The notes beneath the pieces are model-generated. The model ran no database searches. It had not been told where the DNA came from and worked only from the letters and a program-made list of their open reading frames with translations. Made by a program: the position numbers and the translations under genes. From the NCBI RefSeq assembly GCF_000718985.1, contig NZ_JODL01000004.1:62001-126000 (forward strand): DNA of 64,000 bases. The letters run 5' to 3'. The DNA is from Streptomyces megasporus. Lineage in GTDB: Bacteria > Actinomycetota > Actinomycetes > Streptomycetales > Streptomycetaceae. This document shows positions 52,227 to 60,657 of the stretch, piece by piece; positions within the stretch are counted from its first letter, which is position 1, and every line of letters starts with the position of its first letter.

Positions 52227-53431
52227 CCGCTCCGCCCCCTCCCGTCCTCCACCTGGGAGGGCTGGGGTTCGAGCGGGGCGCCCACCTGCTGGTGCAGCGC
52301 GCCCTGCGCGCGCTGCGGCCGGGCGAGGAGCTCGGCGTGGCGGGCGAGGACCCGGCGCTCTCCGTCCATCTGCGGGCGTGGTGCCGCGGGCACGGTCACC
52401 GGGTGCGGGCGCCGGGGCCCGGGGAGGGCGGCGTGCGGGAGTGGGTCGTCCGGGGGCGCTTCGACCTCGACCGCTGGTCCGACGCCGAGCGGGCGGGGGA
52501 GGCCGGGCCGGGCCGGGTGCTGGCGAGGCCCTCGCCCGCCTGGGGGCTGGCGGCGCGTGGCGCCCTGGTCGAGAGCGGGGGGCCGGCGGGGCCCTTCGAC
52601 CTGGCGGACCGGGAGCACGTCTGGGCGGACGTCGCCCCCTCCCTCTACGCCCGCGCCGCCGCGGAACAGTGGGACCCGGCCTCGGCGGTCGACTGGGACA
52701 CCCCCTTCGAGTTGCCCGAGGAGATCGAGCGGGCCGTCGTCCAGGTGATGACCTACCTGGTGGAGAACGAGCAGGCCGCCCTCGTCGTCCCCGCCCGGCT
52801 GCTGGCCCGGATCCACCCGCACTTCCGGGAGGTGCTCCAACTGCTGGCCGTCCAGGCCGCGGACGAGGCCCGGCACATGGAGGTCTTCACCCGCCGCGCC
52901 CTCCTGAGGGGCGGCGCGTTGGGCACCTCCTCCGCCGGGGGACGACAGTCCCTGGACACGCTGCTCACCGAGGCGGACTTCTCGCTGGCCTCGTTCCTCC
53001 TGTCGGTGCTCGGCGAAGGCAGCTTCCTGAACCTCCTGGGCTTCCTGGAGCGACACGCCCCGGACCCGATCACCCGCCGGATCACCGGCCTGGCGCGGCG
53101 CGACGAGGCCCGGCACGTCGCCTTCGGGGTCGCCCACCTCCACCACCGCGCCACCCTCGACCCCGCCTTCCGCGCCCGGCTCCGCGCCGCCGTCGAGCGC
53201 CGTCACGACGCGCTCGTGGACACCGCCGGGCTGAACCAGGACGTCTTCGACGCCCTGGTGGTCCTGGCCGCCGGGGAGTGGACGCCCGAGGCCGTGGCGC
53301 GCGGGTACGACGCGGTCGTGAGGCTCCGGGCCGAGATGGACGAGGGCCGGCAGCGCCGGCTGGTCCACCTGGGATTCCCCCCGGACGAGGCCGCCGAGCT
53401 GTCCGCGCTGCACACCCGCAACTTCATGTGA
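52223..53431 (+). CDS. TusA-like / ferritin-like diiron fusion protein
   Basis: A 402-aa two-domain protein. Residues about 8-78 resemble TusA (LGGLGFERGAHLLVQRALRALRPGEELGVAGEDPALSVHLRAWCRGHGHRV), but the CP motif is GFERG, so the sulfur-carrying Cys is missing. Residues about 165-380 form a ferritin-like four-helix bundle with candidate diiron ligands Glu183 (ENEQ), Glu215/His218 (DEARH), Glu265 (GEGSF) and Glu295/His298 (DEARH). It could be an oxygenase or oxidase. The GTG overlaps the previous stop. Confidence 0.78.
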   Translation: MTAPPPPVLHLGGLGFERGAHLLVQRALRALRPGEELGVAGEDPALSVHLRAWCRGHGHRVRAPGPGEGGVREWVVRGRFDLDRWSDAERAGEAGPGRVLARPSPAWGLAARGALVESGGPAGPFDLADREHVWADVAPSLYARAAAEQWDPASAVDWDTPFELPEEIERAVVQVMTYLVENEQAALVVPARLLARIHPHFREVLQLLAVQAADEARHMEVFTRRALLRGGALGTSSAGGRQSLDTLLTEADFSLASFLLSVLGEGSFLNLLGFLERHAPDPITRRITGLARRDEARHVAFGVAHLHHRATLDPAFRARLRAAVERRHDALVDTAGLNQDVFDALVVLAAGEWTPEAVARGYDAVVRLRAEMDEGRQRRLVHLGFPPDEAAELSALHTRNFM

Positions 53432-53474
53432 CGCACGTGCCGCGAGGGCGTGGAGCGCCGGCCGCCCGCGGCCG

Positions 53475-54398
53475 TCACCGCGCCAGGTGGGCGATCTTCT
53501 CCGGGTTGGAGACGATGTAGACGGAGCGGACGAGCCCGTCGGCCGCCTCCAGCGCGAAGACGGCGTACGGACGGCCTTCCGAGGTGACCAACAGGGCCGG
53601 TCCGCCGTTGAGTTCGAGGGGCACGAACTCCGGGTCGGGGATCGGGGTCCGCGAGATCGCGGCCAGGAAGCGGGCCACCTTGTCGGCGCCGACGATGATC
53701 CGCAGCGGCGCCTTGGCCCGGCCGCCGCCGTCGCCGACCAGGCGGGCGTCGGGGGCGAGCACGGCGAGCAGTCCGGCCAGGTCGCCCTCGACGGCGGCGG
53801 CCAGGAAGCGTTCGGTCAGCCTCCGCCGCTGCTCGGGGTCGACCTCGAAGCGCGGGGTGCGTTCGGCGACGTGCCGGCGGGCGCGCGCGGCGAGCTGCCG
53901 CACCGCGGCCTCGCTCCGGTCCAGGGTCTCGGCGATCTCGCCGTAGGGCAGGCCGAAGGCCTCGCGCAGGACGAACACCGCTCTCTCCAGGGGCGAGAGG
54001 GACTCCAGGACGACCAGCACGGCCAGGGAGACGGACTCGGCGAGCATCACGCGCTCGGCGCCGTCCGTGACGGTGTGCTCGACGGTGTGCTCGACGTCGG
54101 TGGCCAGCGGCTCGGGCAGCCACGGCCCGACGTACGCCTCGCGCCGGGAGGCGATCTGCCGCAGGCGGTCGACGGCCAGGCGGGTGGTGGTCCGCACCAG
54201 GTAGGCGCGAGGTGCGCGGACGGCCGCGCGGTCGGCCGCGGACCAGCGCAGCCACGCCTCCTGCACCACGTCCTCGGCGTCGGCCACCCGGCCCAGCATG
54301 CGGTAGGCCACCCCGAGCAGGAGCGGCCGGTGCTCCTCGAAGACGTCGACGCCGTCGGGGTCCGTACCGGACGCGGCGCCGGTCGCGCTGTCGTTCAC
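53475..54398 (-). CDS. ECF41-type sigma factor with SnoaL-like C-terminal domain
   Basis: A 307-aa sigma factor. Sigma region 2 is EEHRPLLLGVAYRMLGRVADAEDVVQEAWLRW; region 4 is LSPLERAVFVLREAFGLPYGEIAETLDRSEAAVRQLAARARRHV. The C-terminal SnoaL-type extension carries the DGGGR motif (VGDGGGRAKAP) and ends near SNPEKI, a variant of the ECF41 NPDKL motif. In ECF41 factors the extension replaces an anti-sigma factor. The usual partners are COE (carboxymuconolactone decarboxylase, oxidoreductase or epimerase) genes; here an alpha/beta hydrolase is divergent. Confidence 0.9.
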   Translation of the reverse strand: MNDSATGAASGTDPDGVDVFEEHRPLLLGVAYRMLGRVADAEDVVQEAWLRWSAADRAAVRAPRAYLVRTTTRLAVDRLRQIASRREAYVGPWLPEPLATDVEHTVEHTVTDGAERVMLAESVSLAVLVVLESLSPLERAVFVLREAFGLPYGEIAETLDRSEAAVRQLAARARRHVAERTPRFEVDPEQRRRLTERFLAAAVEGDLAGLLAVLAPDARLVGDGGGRAKAPLRIIVGADKVARFLAAISRTPIPDPEFVPLELNGGPALLVTSEGRPYAVFALEAADGLVRSVYIVSNPEKIAHLAR

Positions 54399-54493
54399 GG
54401 GGGGATCATCCCATCCGGTCCGGCCGGGCGCGTCCGAGCGGCTTCGGACGGTCCGACGCCCGCCCTTCCCTCCGAAGGCCCGCTGCTGACATT

Positions 54494-54521
54494 GTGTCCA
54501 CGCGCATGGTGTCCACGCGCA
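54494..54521. repeat. 13-bp direct repeat in the sigma//hydrolase promoter region
   Basis: GTGTCCACGCGCA occurs at 54494-54506 and 54509-54521, a 15-bp period. It may be a regulator site for the hydrolase gene 36 bp downstream. Confidence 0.55.
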
Positions 54522-54556
54522 CGCGACCGACCGCCCGATGTTCCCAGGAGGGTTCC

Positions 54557-55396
54557 ATGACCCCAGCGGCTTCCTTCGCCCGCGTCGAGCCCGCCGACCA
54601 CCCCGCGTTCACCATCGCGTACGAGCGGCACGGCTCCGGCGAGCCCGTGGTCCTGCTGCACGGCATCGGCCACCACCGGCAGGCGTGGCAGCCGGTGACC
54701 GACATCCTGGCGGCCTCGCACGAGGTCATCGCCCTGGACCTGCCCGGTTTCGGCGAATCGCCCGCGCTGCCGGACGGTCTGCCGCACGACCACCTCACGG
54801 TGGTGCCGCTGCTGGCCGCGTTCTTCGCCGAACTCGGCCTGGACCGCCCGCACGTGGTGGGCAACTCCCTCGGCGGTCTGCTCGCCCTGGAACTGGGCCG
54901 CCGCGGCCACGCCCGCTCGGTGACGGCCTTCTCCCCCGCCGGCTTCTGGACCGAGCTCGAACGGCGTTACGCCTTCGCCGTCCTGACCGGGATGCGGGCG
55001 GGCGCCCGGCTGCTGCCCCAGCCGGTGGTCGAGCAGATGGCCCGCAACGCGATCGGCCGGGCCGCGCTGACCGGCACCATCTACGCCCGTCCCGCCCGCC
55101 GTTCGCCCCACGCCGTGGTCGCCGAGACCCGCGCGCTGCGCGAGGCGCCCGGTTTCGAGGCGACGTTGGCGGCCGGCCTGGCGGGCGACGAGGAGGCGTA
55201 CACCGCGGACGTCCCGGACATCCCCGTCACCATCGCCTGGGGCACGCGGGACCGGCTGTTGCCGCGTCGGCAGGGCGTCCGGGCCAAGCACGCGGTGCCC
55301 GGCGCCCGGCTGGTGCGGCTGCCGGACTGCGGGCACGTGCCGATGAACGACGATCCGGCGCTGGTGGCGCGGGTCGTCCTGGACACCGTGCGCTGA
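54557..55396 (+). CDS. Alpha/beta-fold hydrolase
   Basis: A 279-aa serine hydrolase: PVVLLHGIGHHRQAW oxyanion loop, nucleophile elbow VVGNSLGGLLALE (Ser), acidic residue probably in IAWGTRDRLLP and His in LPDCGHVPMND. AGGAGGG precedes the ATG at 54557. It is divergent from the ECF41 sigma factor and is its most likely target. The substrate is unknown; the family includes esterases, epoxide hydrolases and dehalogenases. Confidence 0.85.
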   Translation: MTPAASFARVEPADHPAFTIAYERHGSGEPVVLLHGIGHHRQAWQPVTDILAASHEVIALDLPGFGESPALPDGLPHDHLTVVPLLAAFFAELGLDRPHVVGNSLGGLLALELGRRGHARSVTAFSPAGFWTELERRYAFAVLTGMRAGARLLPQPVVEQMARNAIGRAALTGTIYARPARRSPHAVVAETRALREAPGFEATLAAGLAGDEEAYTADVPDIPVTIAWGTRDRLLPRRQGVRAKHAVPGARLVRLPDCGHVPMNDDPALVARVVLDTVR

Positions 55397-55470
55397 CGGC
55401 CCACCCGCCGGCCCCGGGCGCCCGCGGGGGGCGGCGCGCACCGCCGTCGCCCCCGGACGGCGCAGGGCGA

Positions 55471-55492
55471 GGTACCTCGGCGTTCACCCGGA
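55471..55492 (+). promoter_or_regulatory. Candidate PHO box (PhoP site) upstream of phoD
   Basis: Two 11-bp units in tandem: GGTACCTCGGC (55471) and GTTCACCCGGA (55482). The second fits the Streptomyces PHO unit G(G/T)TCAYYYR(G/C)G exactly; the first deviates at two positions. It lies 100 bp upstream of the phoD ATG. Confidence 0.55.
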
Positions 55493-55591
55493 ACAGGTGT
55501 CCACGCGGCGGGGCGGTTCCCCGCTGTTCTCCTCGTGTGATCACCATGAACGGCCATACGATCCGCTCCCTCGAACTCAGGAGGTTCGTCC

Positions 55592-57205
55592 ATGGCACGA
55601 GCAGACGCGTCCGGGCACCCGGCACCCGACCGGCGCGCGGTCCTGCGCGGCTCGCTGGTGGCCTCGGCGGCGCTGGCGCTGCCGGGCCTGACGGCGGGGA
55701 CTGCGGTGGGCGCCCCCGTGCGGACGGGCGCCGCGCCCGCGCAACTGCTGTCGGGACGGCCGCGGGCCGACTGGGGGGTGCAGGCGGGTGACGTGACGGC
55801 CGGCTCCGCCCTGGTGTGGGTGCGCTCGGACCGCCCGGCCCGGATGTGGGTGGAGACCTCCGCCACGGAGTCCTTCCGCAACCCCCGGCGGCTGCGCGGC
55901 CCGCTCCTCGGTCCCGGCACCGACTTCACCGGGACGACCGCGCTCCACGGGCTGCCGCCCGGCCGGCAGGTGCACTACCGGGTGGTGCTGACCGACCCGG
56001 ACGACCCCCGCCGCACGAGCGAGCCGGTGTACGGCGCCTTCCGCACCGCCCCGTCCCGGCGCCGGGACGGGGTGCGGTTCCTCTGGTCGGGCGACCTGGC
56101 CGGACAGGGCTGGGGCATCAACCCCGACCGGGGCGGCTACCCGATCTTCGACGAGATGGCCCGGCTGGACCCGGACTTCTTCCTCTTCAGCGGGGACACC
56201 GTCTACGCCGACGGGCCGCTGACGGAGACCGTCGAACTGCCCGACGGCGGGCTCTGGCGCAACGTCGTCACCGAGGAGAAGGCGAAGGTCGCCGAGACCC
56301 TCGCGGAGTACCGGGGGAACTTCCGCTACAACCTGATGGCGGAGTCCCTGCGGCGGTTCAACGCCCGGGTGCCCTCGATCGTGCAGTGGGACGACCACGA
56401 GGTGGTCAACAACTGGTATCCGGGCGAGATCCTGACCGACGAGCGCTACACCGAGCGGCGCGCGGACGTGTTGGCGGCACGGGCGCGGCAGGCGTTCGGC
56501 GAGTACTTCCCCCTCTCCTCCCTCCACCGGAACGGCGAGGGACGCATCCACCGGGTGGTGCGCCACGGCCCGCTGCTGGACGTCTTCGTGCTGGACATGC
56601 GCACCCACCGGGGCGCCAACTCCCCCGGCCTGGAGACCTCCGACCCGCAAGGCGTCCTGGGTGCCGAACAACTCGCCTGGTTGAAGCGTGAGTTGGCGCG
56701 CTCGCGCGCGGTGTGGAAGGTGATCGCCTCGGACATGCCGCTGGGCCTGATCGTCCCCGACGGCGAGAACGTCGAGGCGGTGGCGCAGGGCGATCCGGGC
56801 GCGCCGCTGGGGCGGGAGTTGCAGATCGCCGAACTGCTGCGGTTCGTCAAGCACCGGCGGATCACGGGAACGGTGTGGCTGACCGCCGACGTGCACCACA
56901 CCTCGGCCCAGCACTACTCCCCGGAGCGCGCGGCGTTCAAGGACTTCGCGCCCTTCTGGGAGTTCGTCTCCGGTCCGTTGAACGCGGGCGCCTTCCCCGC
57001 GAGCTCGCTGGACGGCACGTTCGGCCCGGAGCGGGTCTTCGTCAAGGCCCCCGAGCGGGGGAACGTCGCGCCGAGCGAGGGCTACCAGTTCTACGGTCAG
57101 GTGGACATCGACGGTGACAGCGGCGAGTTGACGGTGCGGCTGCGCGAGGAGGGCGGCGCGGTGCTGTTCACCAGGACGCTGCGCCCCGGCCTGGTGGGGC
57201 AGTAG
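55592..57205 (+). CDS. phoD: Secreted alkaline phosphatase/phosphodiesterase PhoD
   Basis: A 537-aa Tat-exported phosphatase releasing phosphate from organic esters. The twin-arginine signal is DRRAVLRGSLVASAALALPG. A fibronectin-like PhoD_N domain follows (GVQAGDVTAGSALVWVRSDRPARMWVE). The metal site motifs are FLWSGDLAG, FFLFSGDTVYADGP, IVQWDDHEVVNNW and TADVHHTS. GGAGG before the ATG fits. PhoP control is suggested by the PHO box. Confidence 0.92.
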   Translation: MARADASGHPAPDRRAVLRGSLVASAALALPGLTAGTAVGAPVRTGAAPAQLLSGRPRADWGVQAGDVTAGSALVWVRSDRPARMWVETSATESFRNPRRLRGPLLGPGTDFTGTTALHGLPPGRQVHYRVVLTDPDDPRRTSEPVYGAFRTAPSRRRDGVRFLWSGDLAGQGWGINPDRGGYPIFDEMARLDPDFFLFSGDTVYADGPLTETVELPDGGLWRNVVTEEKAKVAETLAEYRGNFRYNLMAESLRRFNARVPSIVQWDDHEVVNNWYPGEILTDERYTERRADVLAARARQAFGEYFPLSSLHRNGEGRIHRVVRHGPLLDVFVLDMRTHRGANSPGLETSDPQGVLGAEQLAWLKRELARSRAVWKVIASDMPLGLIVPDGENVEAVAQGDPGAPLGRELQIAELLRFVKHRRITGTVWLTADVHHTSAQHYSPERAAFKDFAPFWEFVSGPLNAGAFPASSLDGTFGPERVFVKAPERGNVAPSEGYQFYGQVDIDGDSGELTVRLREEGGAVLFTRTLRPGLVGQ

Positions 57206-57223
57206 TCGCAGGCGCGCGCCGTG

Positions 57224-57243
57224 GGACGCCTACGCTGGCGTCC
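57224..57243 (+). promoter_or_regulatory. Palindrome containing the DUF1990 gene -10 box
   Basis: GGACGCC-TACGCT-GGCGTCC, 7-bp arms, ends directly at the ATG at 57244. TACGCT in the centre has leaderless spacing to the start codon. It could be an operator or double as a phoD terminator hairpin. Confidence 0.45.
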
Positions 57244-57768
57244 ATGAGCGAGCACCAGGGCCCCTCGGCCGGTTTGACGTACGCCGAGGTGGGGGCGACC
57301 CGCGAGGGGCGCTTCCCACCCGGCTTCGGGCGGCTGCGGGTCCGCACCCGGATCGGTTCGGGCCCCGGCGTCTTCGAGACCGCCGCCGACGCCGTGCTGA
57401 GCTGGCGGATGCACCGGGGCATGGGGGTGGAGATCACCGCGGACGCGCCGCGCGCCGAGCCGGGCGTGCGCGTGGTGGTGGGGCTGGGCGTCGGTCGGTT
57501 GCGGCTGCGGGCCCCGTGCCGGGTGGTGTGGTCCGAGGACGGCGGGCGCCGGGCCGGTTTCGGCTACGGGACGCTGCCGGGGCATCCGGAGCACGGCGAG
57601 GAGGCGTTCGTCGTGGAGCGGGCGGAGGACGGGGCGGTGTGGCTGGAGGTGCGGGCGTTCAGCCGGCCCGCGCTGTGGTGGACGCGGGCCGCGGGCCCGC
57701 TCGTCCCGCTGTTCCAGCGGCTGTACGGCCGGTGGTGCGGAGTGACGCTGCGGCGACTGGTCCGGTGA
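57244..57768 (+). CDS. DUF1990 family protein
   Basis: A 174-aa protein of DUF1990 (TYAEVGATREGRFPPGFGRLRVRTRIGSGPGVFETAADAVLSWRMHRGMGVEI, ... FGYGTLPGHPEHGEEAFVVERAEDGAVWLEVRAFSRPALWWTRAAGP). The family is a START-like beta fold with no known function in actinobacteria. Its position close behind phoD may be coincidental, as it has its own promoter. Confidence 0.85.
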   Translation: MSEHQGPSAGLTYAEVGATREGRFPPGFGRLRVRTRIGSGPGVFETAADAVLSWRMHRGMGVEITADAPRAEPGVRVVVGLGVGRLRLRAPCRVVWSEDGGRRAGFGYGTLPGHPEHGEEAFVVERAEDGAVWLEVRAFSRPALWWTRAAGPLVPLFQRLYGRWCGVTLRRLVR

Positions 57769-57936
57769 TGCCGGAAGGACGCCGGACGGACGACAGAAGG
57801 GCGACAGAAAGACAATAGAAAGGCGGCACAAGACGGCAGAACGGGCATCTTTCCCGGAAGTCTCCCGGAAGGCCCTTTAACCCATCGGACACAGATCGTT
57901 CGTGGCCAGGCAACACCGGTCGGCGAGAGTGACGGC

Positions 57937-59409
57937 ATGACCGAATCCTCCGCACACCGCGCGGCGACCCGCACGAGGCGCCGCCGCGGGACCCACGGCT
58001 CCCACCACTGGCGGCACGACCTGGTCGAGCTGGCCGCGCTGTTCACCGCCGTGACCGTGGCGGACGGCGTCGCGAAGACGGTGGCGCACGGGCCGGACGG
58101 CCCCGTCCTGCTGATCCTGTCGGCCGCCGCCCTGCTGCTCACCGCCGGAATCCACACCTGGTGGGCGCGGCGCCGTCACCATCCGCCGCCCGATCCCGAA
58201 CGACCCGAACCGCCCACGGCCGGGCAGGCCGGAACAGCGGAGGCCGTGGACGGCGCGCACCCCGAGGAGGGGCGGTCGACGCTGTGGCGACTGCGCACCA
58301 CCGTGCCGGAGAAGCCCGGCTCGCTCGCCGCGTTGTGCGCCGCGCTGGCGGAGCACCGGGTGGACGTGCTCAGTCTCCAGACCCACCCCTTGGGCGAGGT
58401 GACGGTGGACGAGTTCCTGCTGCGGGCTCCCCTGTCGCTGGAGCCCGGGGAGCTGACCCGGGCGGTGGCCACGGCGGGCGGCCGGGACACCTGGCTGGAG
58501 CGGGCCGACGCCCACGACCTGGCGGACGTCCCCACCCGGGTGCTGGGGCTGGCCACCCGCACCGCCCTGGACACCGCCGAACTTCCCCTGGCGCTACGGC
58601 AGTTGCTGGGACGCTGCACGATCCGCTCGGTGCCCGCGCACCTGTCCGACGGTGGGACGGACGGAAGGCCGGTCCCGGAGGACGGCCTCCTGGAGGAGAC
58701 GGTCCTGCGGCTGCGCGACCCGCGCGGCGGCACGCTCGTCGTCGAACGTCCCCACCTGCCCTTCACCCCCACCGAGTTCGCCCGGGCGCGCGCCCTGGTG
58801 GAGTTGGACACCCGTCTGGACGCGGTCTCCCCCTCGACGGGGGCGGGCGCGAGGATGCCGCGCCACCACGAGACGCTCACCCTCCCGGAGGGGAACGAGA
58901 TCACCGTGCGGCGGGCGGGCCCGTCCGACCTGGAAGCCGCCAGGGCGATGCACCGACGGTGCTCGGCACGGACGCTCTCCGCCCGCTACCACGGTCCGGT
59001 GAAGGACGCCGACCGCTACCTGAACCACCTGCTCGGCCCGCGCTTCGGCCGCACCCTGGCCGCCGAGACGGCCACGGGGAAGCTGGTGGCGCTCGGCCAC
59101 CTGCTGTGGGACGGGGACGAGTCCGAGGTGGCCCTCCTCGTCGAGGACGTCTGGCAGCGTCGCGGCATCGGCGCCGAACTGCTGCGCCGCCTGGTGGACA
59201 TGGCCGTCGAGGCGAGTTGCGAGAGCGTCTACGCCGTGACGCGGGCCGACAACACCGGCATGGTGTCGGCGATGCGCGGCCTGGGGCTGCCGCTGGACTA
59301 CCAGGTCGAGGAGGGCACTCTCGTCATCACCGCCCGGCTCGCTCCGCTTCCCGCTCCCGCGGAGACGACGGGTGGGCAGGGCGGGCAGGGCGGGCACCGA
59401 GCCCCGTGA
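57937..59409 (+). CDS. Membrane-anchored ACT-GNAT acetyltransferase
   Basis: A 490-aa protein with three parts. A basic N-terminus with two hydrophobic segments (about 30-48 and 56-74, ELAALFTAVTVADGV and VLLILSAAALLLTAGIHTWW) suggests membrane anchoring. An ACT domain follows (LWRLRTTVPEKPGSLAALCAALAEHRVDVLSLQTHPLG, about 112-180). The C-terminal GNAT domain has ALLVEDVWQRRGIGAELLRRLVDMAVEASC. ACT-linked acetyltransferases in actinobacteria are lysine acetylators regulated by amino acids. Its end overlaps the convergent lyase gene by 83 bp. Confidence 0.82.
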   Translation: MTESSAHRAATRTRRRRGTHGSHHWRHDLVELAALFTAVTVADGVAKTVAHGPDGPVLLILSAAALLLTAGIHTWWARRRHHPPPDPERPEPPTAGQAGTAEAVDGAHPEEGRSTLWRLRTTVPEKPGSLAALCAALAEHRVDVLSLQTHPLGEVTVDEFLLRAPLSLEPGELTRAVATAGGRDTWLERADAHDLADVPTRVLGLATRTALDTAELPLALRQLLGRCTIRSVPAHLSDGGTDGRPVPEDGLLEETVLRLRDPRGGTLVVERPHLPFTPTEFARARALVELDTRLDAVSPSTGAGARMPRHHETLTLPEGNEITVRRAGPSDLEAARAMHRRCSARTLSARYHGPVKDADRYLNHLLGPRFGRTLAAETATGKLVALGHLLWDGDESEVALLVEDVWQRRGIGAELLRRLVDMAVEASCESVYAVTRADNTGMVSAMRGLGLPLDYQVEEGTLVITARLAPLPAPAETTGGQGGQGGHRAP

Positions 59410-60598
59410 CGCCGTCCTCGGCGCCGCTCGACGCGGCGCCCGGAGCGGCGCCGAGGGCGGTGTCCAGGTCGCGCCACAGGTCCTCGACGTCCTCCAACCC
59501 GACCGACATCCGCAGCAGCTTCTCGCCGATTCCGCCGGTGCGGCGGTCGTCCTCGTCGACGATGCGGTGGCTGATGGACCCGGGGTGCTGGATGAGGGTG
59601 TCCACGCTGCCCAGGCTGACCGCCGGGGTGATCAGCCGGACTCCGGCGATCACCGCGTGCGGGTCGCCGTGCACCTCGAAGGAGACCATGGCGCCGCCCA
59701 GCCTCGGATAGTGGACGCGGGCGACGCGCGGGTCGTCCGCCAGGCGCCGGGCCAGCTCGGCGGCCGTGGCCGACTGTTCCTTCATCCGCACCGGCAGCGT
59801 GGACAGGCCCCGCAGCAGCAGGTAGCCGGCGAGCGGGTGGAGGACGCCGCCGGTGGCGAACCGTATCCGCCGCAGCCCGCGCGCCGTCTCCTCGTCACAG
59901 GCGACGACGCCGCCGAGGACGTCGCCGTGGCCCCCCAGGTACTTGGTGGCGCTGTGCAGCACGATCCGGGCGCCCTGTTCGAGCGGGCGCTGCAGGATGG
60001 GGGTGGCGAAGGTGTTGTCGACCAGCAGCGGCACCGAACCGCAAGAGTGCGCCACGGCCTTCAGGTCGATTTCGGCCAGTGTGGGGTTGGCCGGTGTCTC
60101 CACCATCACCAGCCCGGTGTCGGGCCGGAGGGCGCTCGCGATTCCGGCCGGGTCCGTCCAGGTCACCTCGGTGCCCAGCAGGCCGGTGGTGAGCAGGTGG
60201 TCGCTGCACCCGTACAGGGGGCGCACCGCCACGACGTGGCGCAGCCCCTGCGAGGCCCGCAGCAGCAGGACGGCGCTCAGGGCCGCCATCCCGCTGGCGA
60301 AGGCGACGGCCGCCTCGGCGCCCTCCAGCCTGGCCAGGGCCGTCTCGAAGCGCGCCACGGTGGGGTTGTCGAGCCGGGCGTAGACCGGGGGCCCCTCCAG
60401 CCGGGCTCCGGTGGCGGCGAACTCGTCCAGCCGGGCCGCCTCGGCCCGGCTGTCACGGGACGGATAGGTGGTGGACAGGTCCAGGGGGGCGGCGTGCAGG
60501 CCGAGGGCGGCGAGGTCCTCGCGCCCGGCGTGCACGGCCTCGGTGGCCCGCGCGCGGGTGGGCGCCGGCGGTGTCGTGTCCATGCTGTCCATGTTCAT
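59327..60598 (-). CDS. Methionine-gamma-lyase-like PLP enzyme (trans-sulfuration family)
   Basis: A 423-aa Cys/Met-metabolism PLP enzyme. Seen are [38 protein letters not shown], the PLP lysine in [17 protein letters not shown], and [10 protein letters not shown], whose Cys corresponds to the one that marks methionine gamma-lyases. Cystathionine synthase or lyase activity cannot be excluded. Three ATGs cluster at 60583-60598; I took the first. A divergent Lrp-type gene fits control by an amino acid. Confidence 0.82.
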   Translation of the reverse strand: MNMDSMDTTPPAPTRARATEAVHAGREDLAALGLHAAPLDLSTTYPSRDSRAEAARLDEFAATGARLEGPPVYARLDNPTVARFETALARLEGAEAAVAFASGMAALSAVLLLRASQGLRHVVAVRPLYGCSDHLLTTGLLGTEVTWTDPAGIASALRPDTGLVMVETPANPTLAEIDLKAVAHSCGSVPLLVDNTFATPILQRPLEQGARIVLHSATKYLGGHGDVLGGVVACDEETARGLRRIRFATGGVLHPLAGYLLLRGLSTLPVRMKEQSATAAELARRLADDPRVARVHYPRLGGAMVSFEVHGDPHAVIAGVRLITPAVSLGSVDTLIQHPGSISHRIVDEDDRRTGGIGEKLLRMSVGLEDVEDLWRDLDTALGAAPGAASSGAEDGVTGLGARPARPAHPSSPREREAERAGR

Positions 60599-60625
60599 GG
60601 GGCGATGCTGAACAGTTACCGGCGT

Positions 60626-60648
60626 GTAGCGGGAAATGTCCGTGCTAC
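60626..60648. promoter_or_regulatory. Inverted repeat, likely Lrp-type site
   Basis: GTAGC (60626-60630) and GCTAC (60644-60648) are inverted around a 13-bp AT-richer core, in the 59-bp gap between the divergent lyase and Lrp genes. Confidence 0.4.
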
Positions 60649-60657
60649 GTTCGGCGA

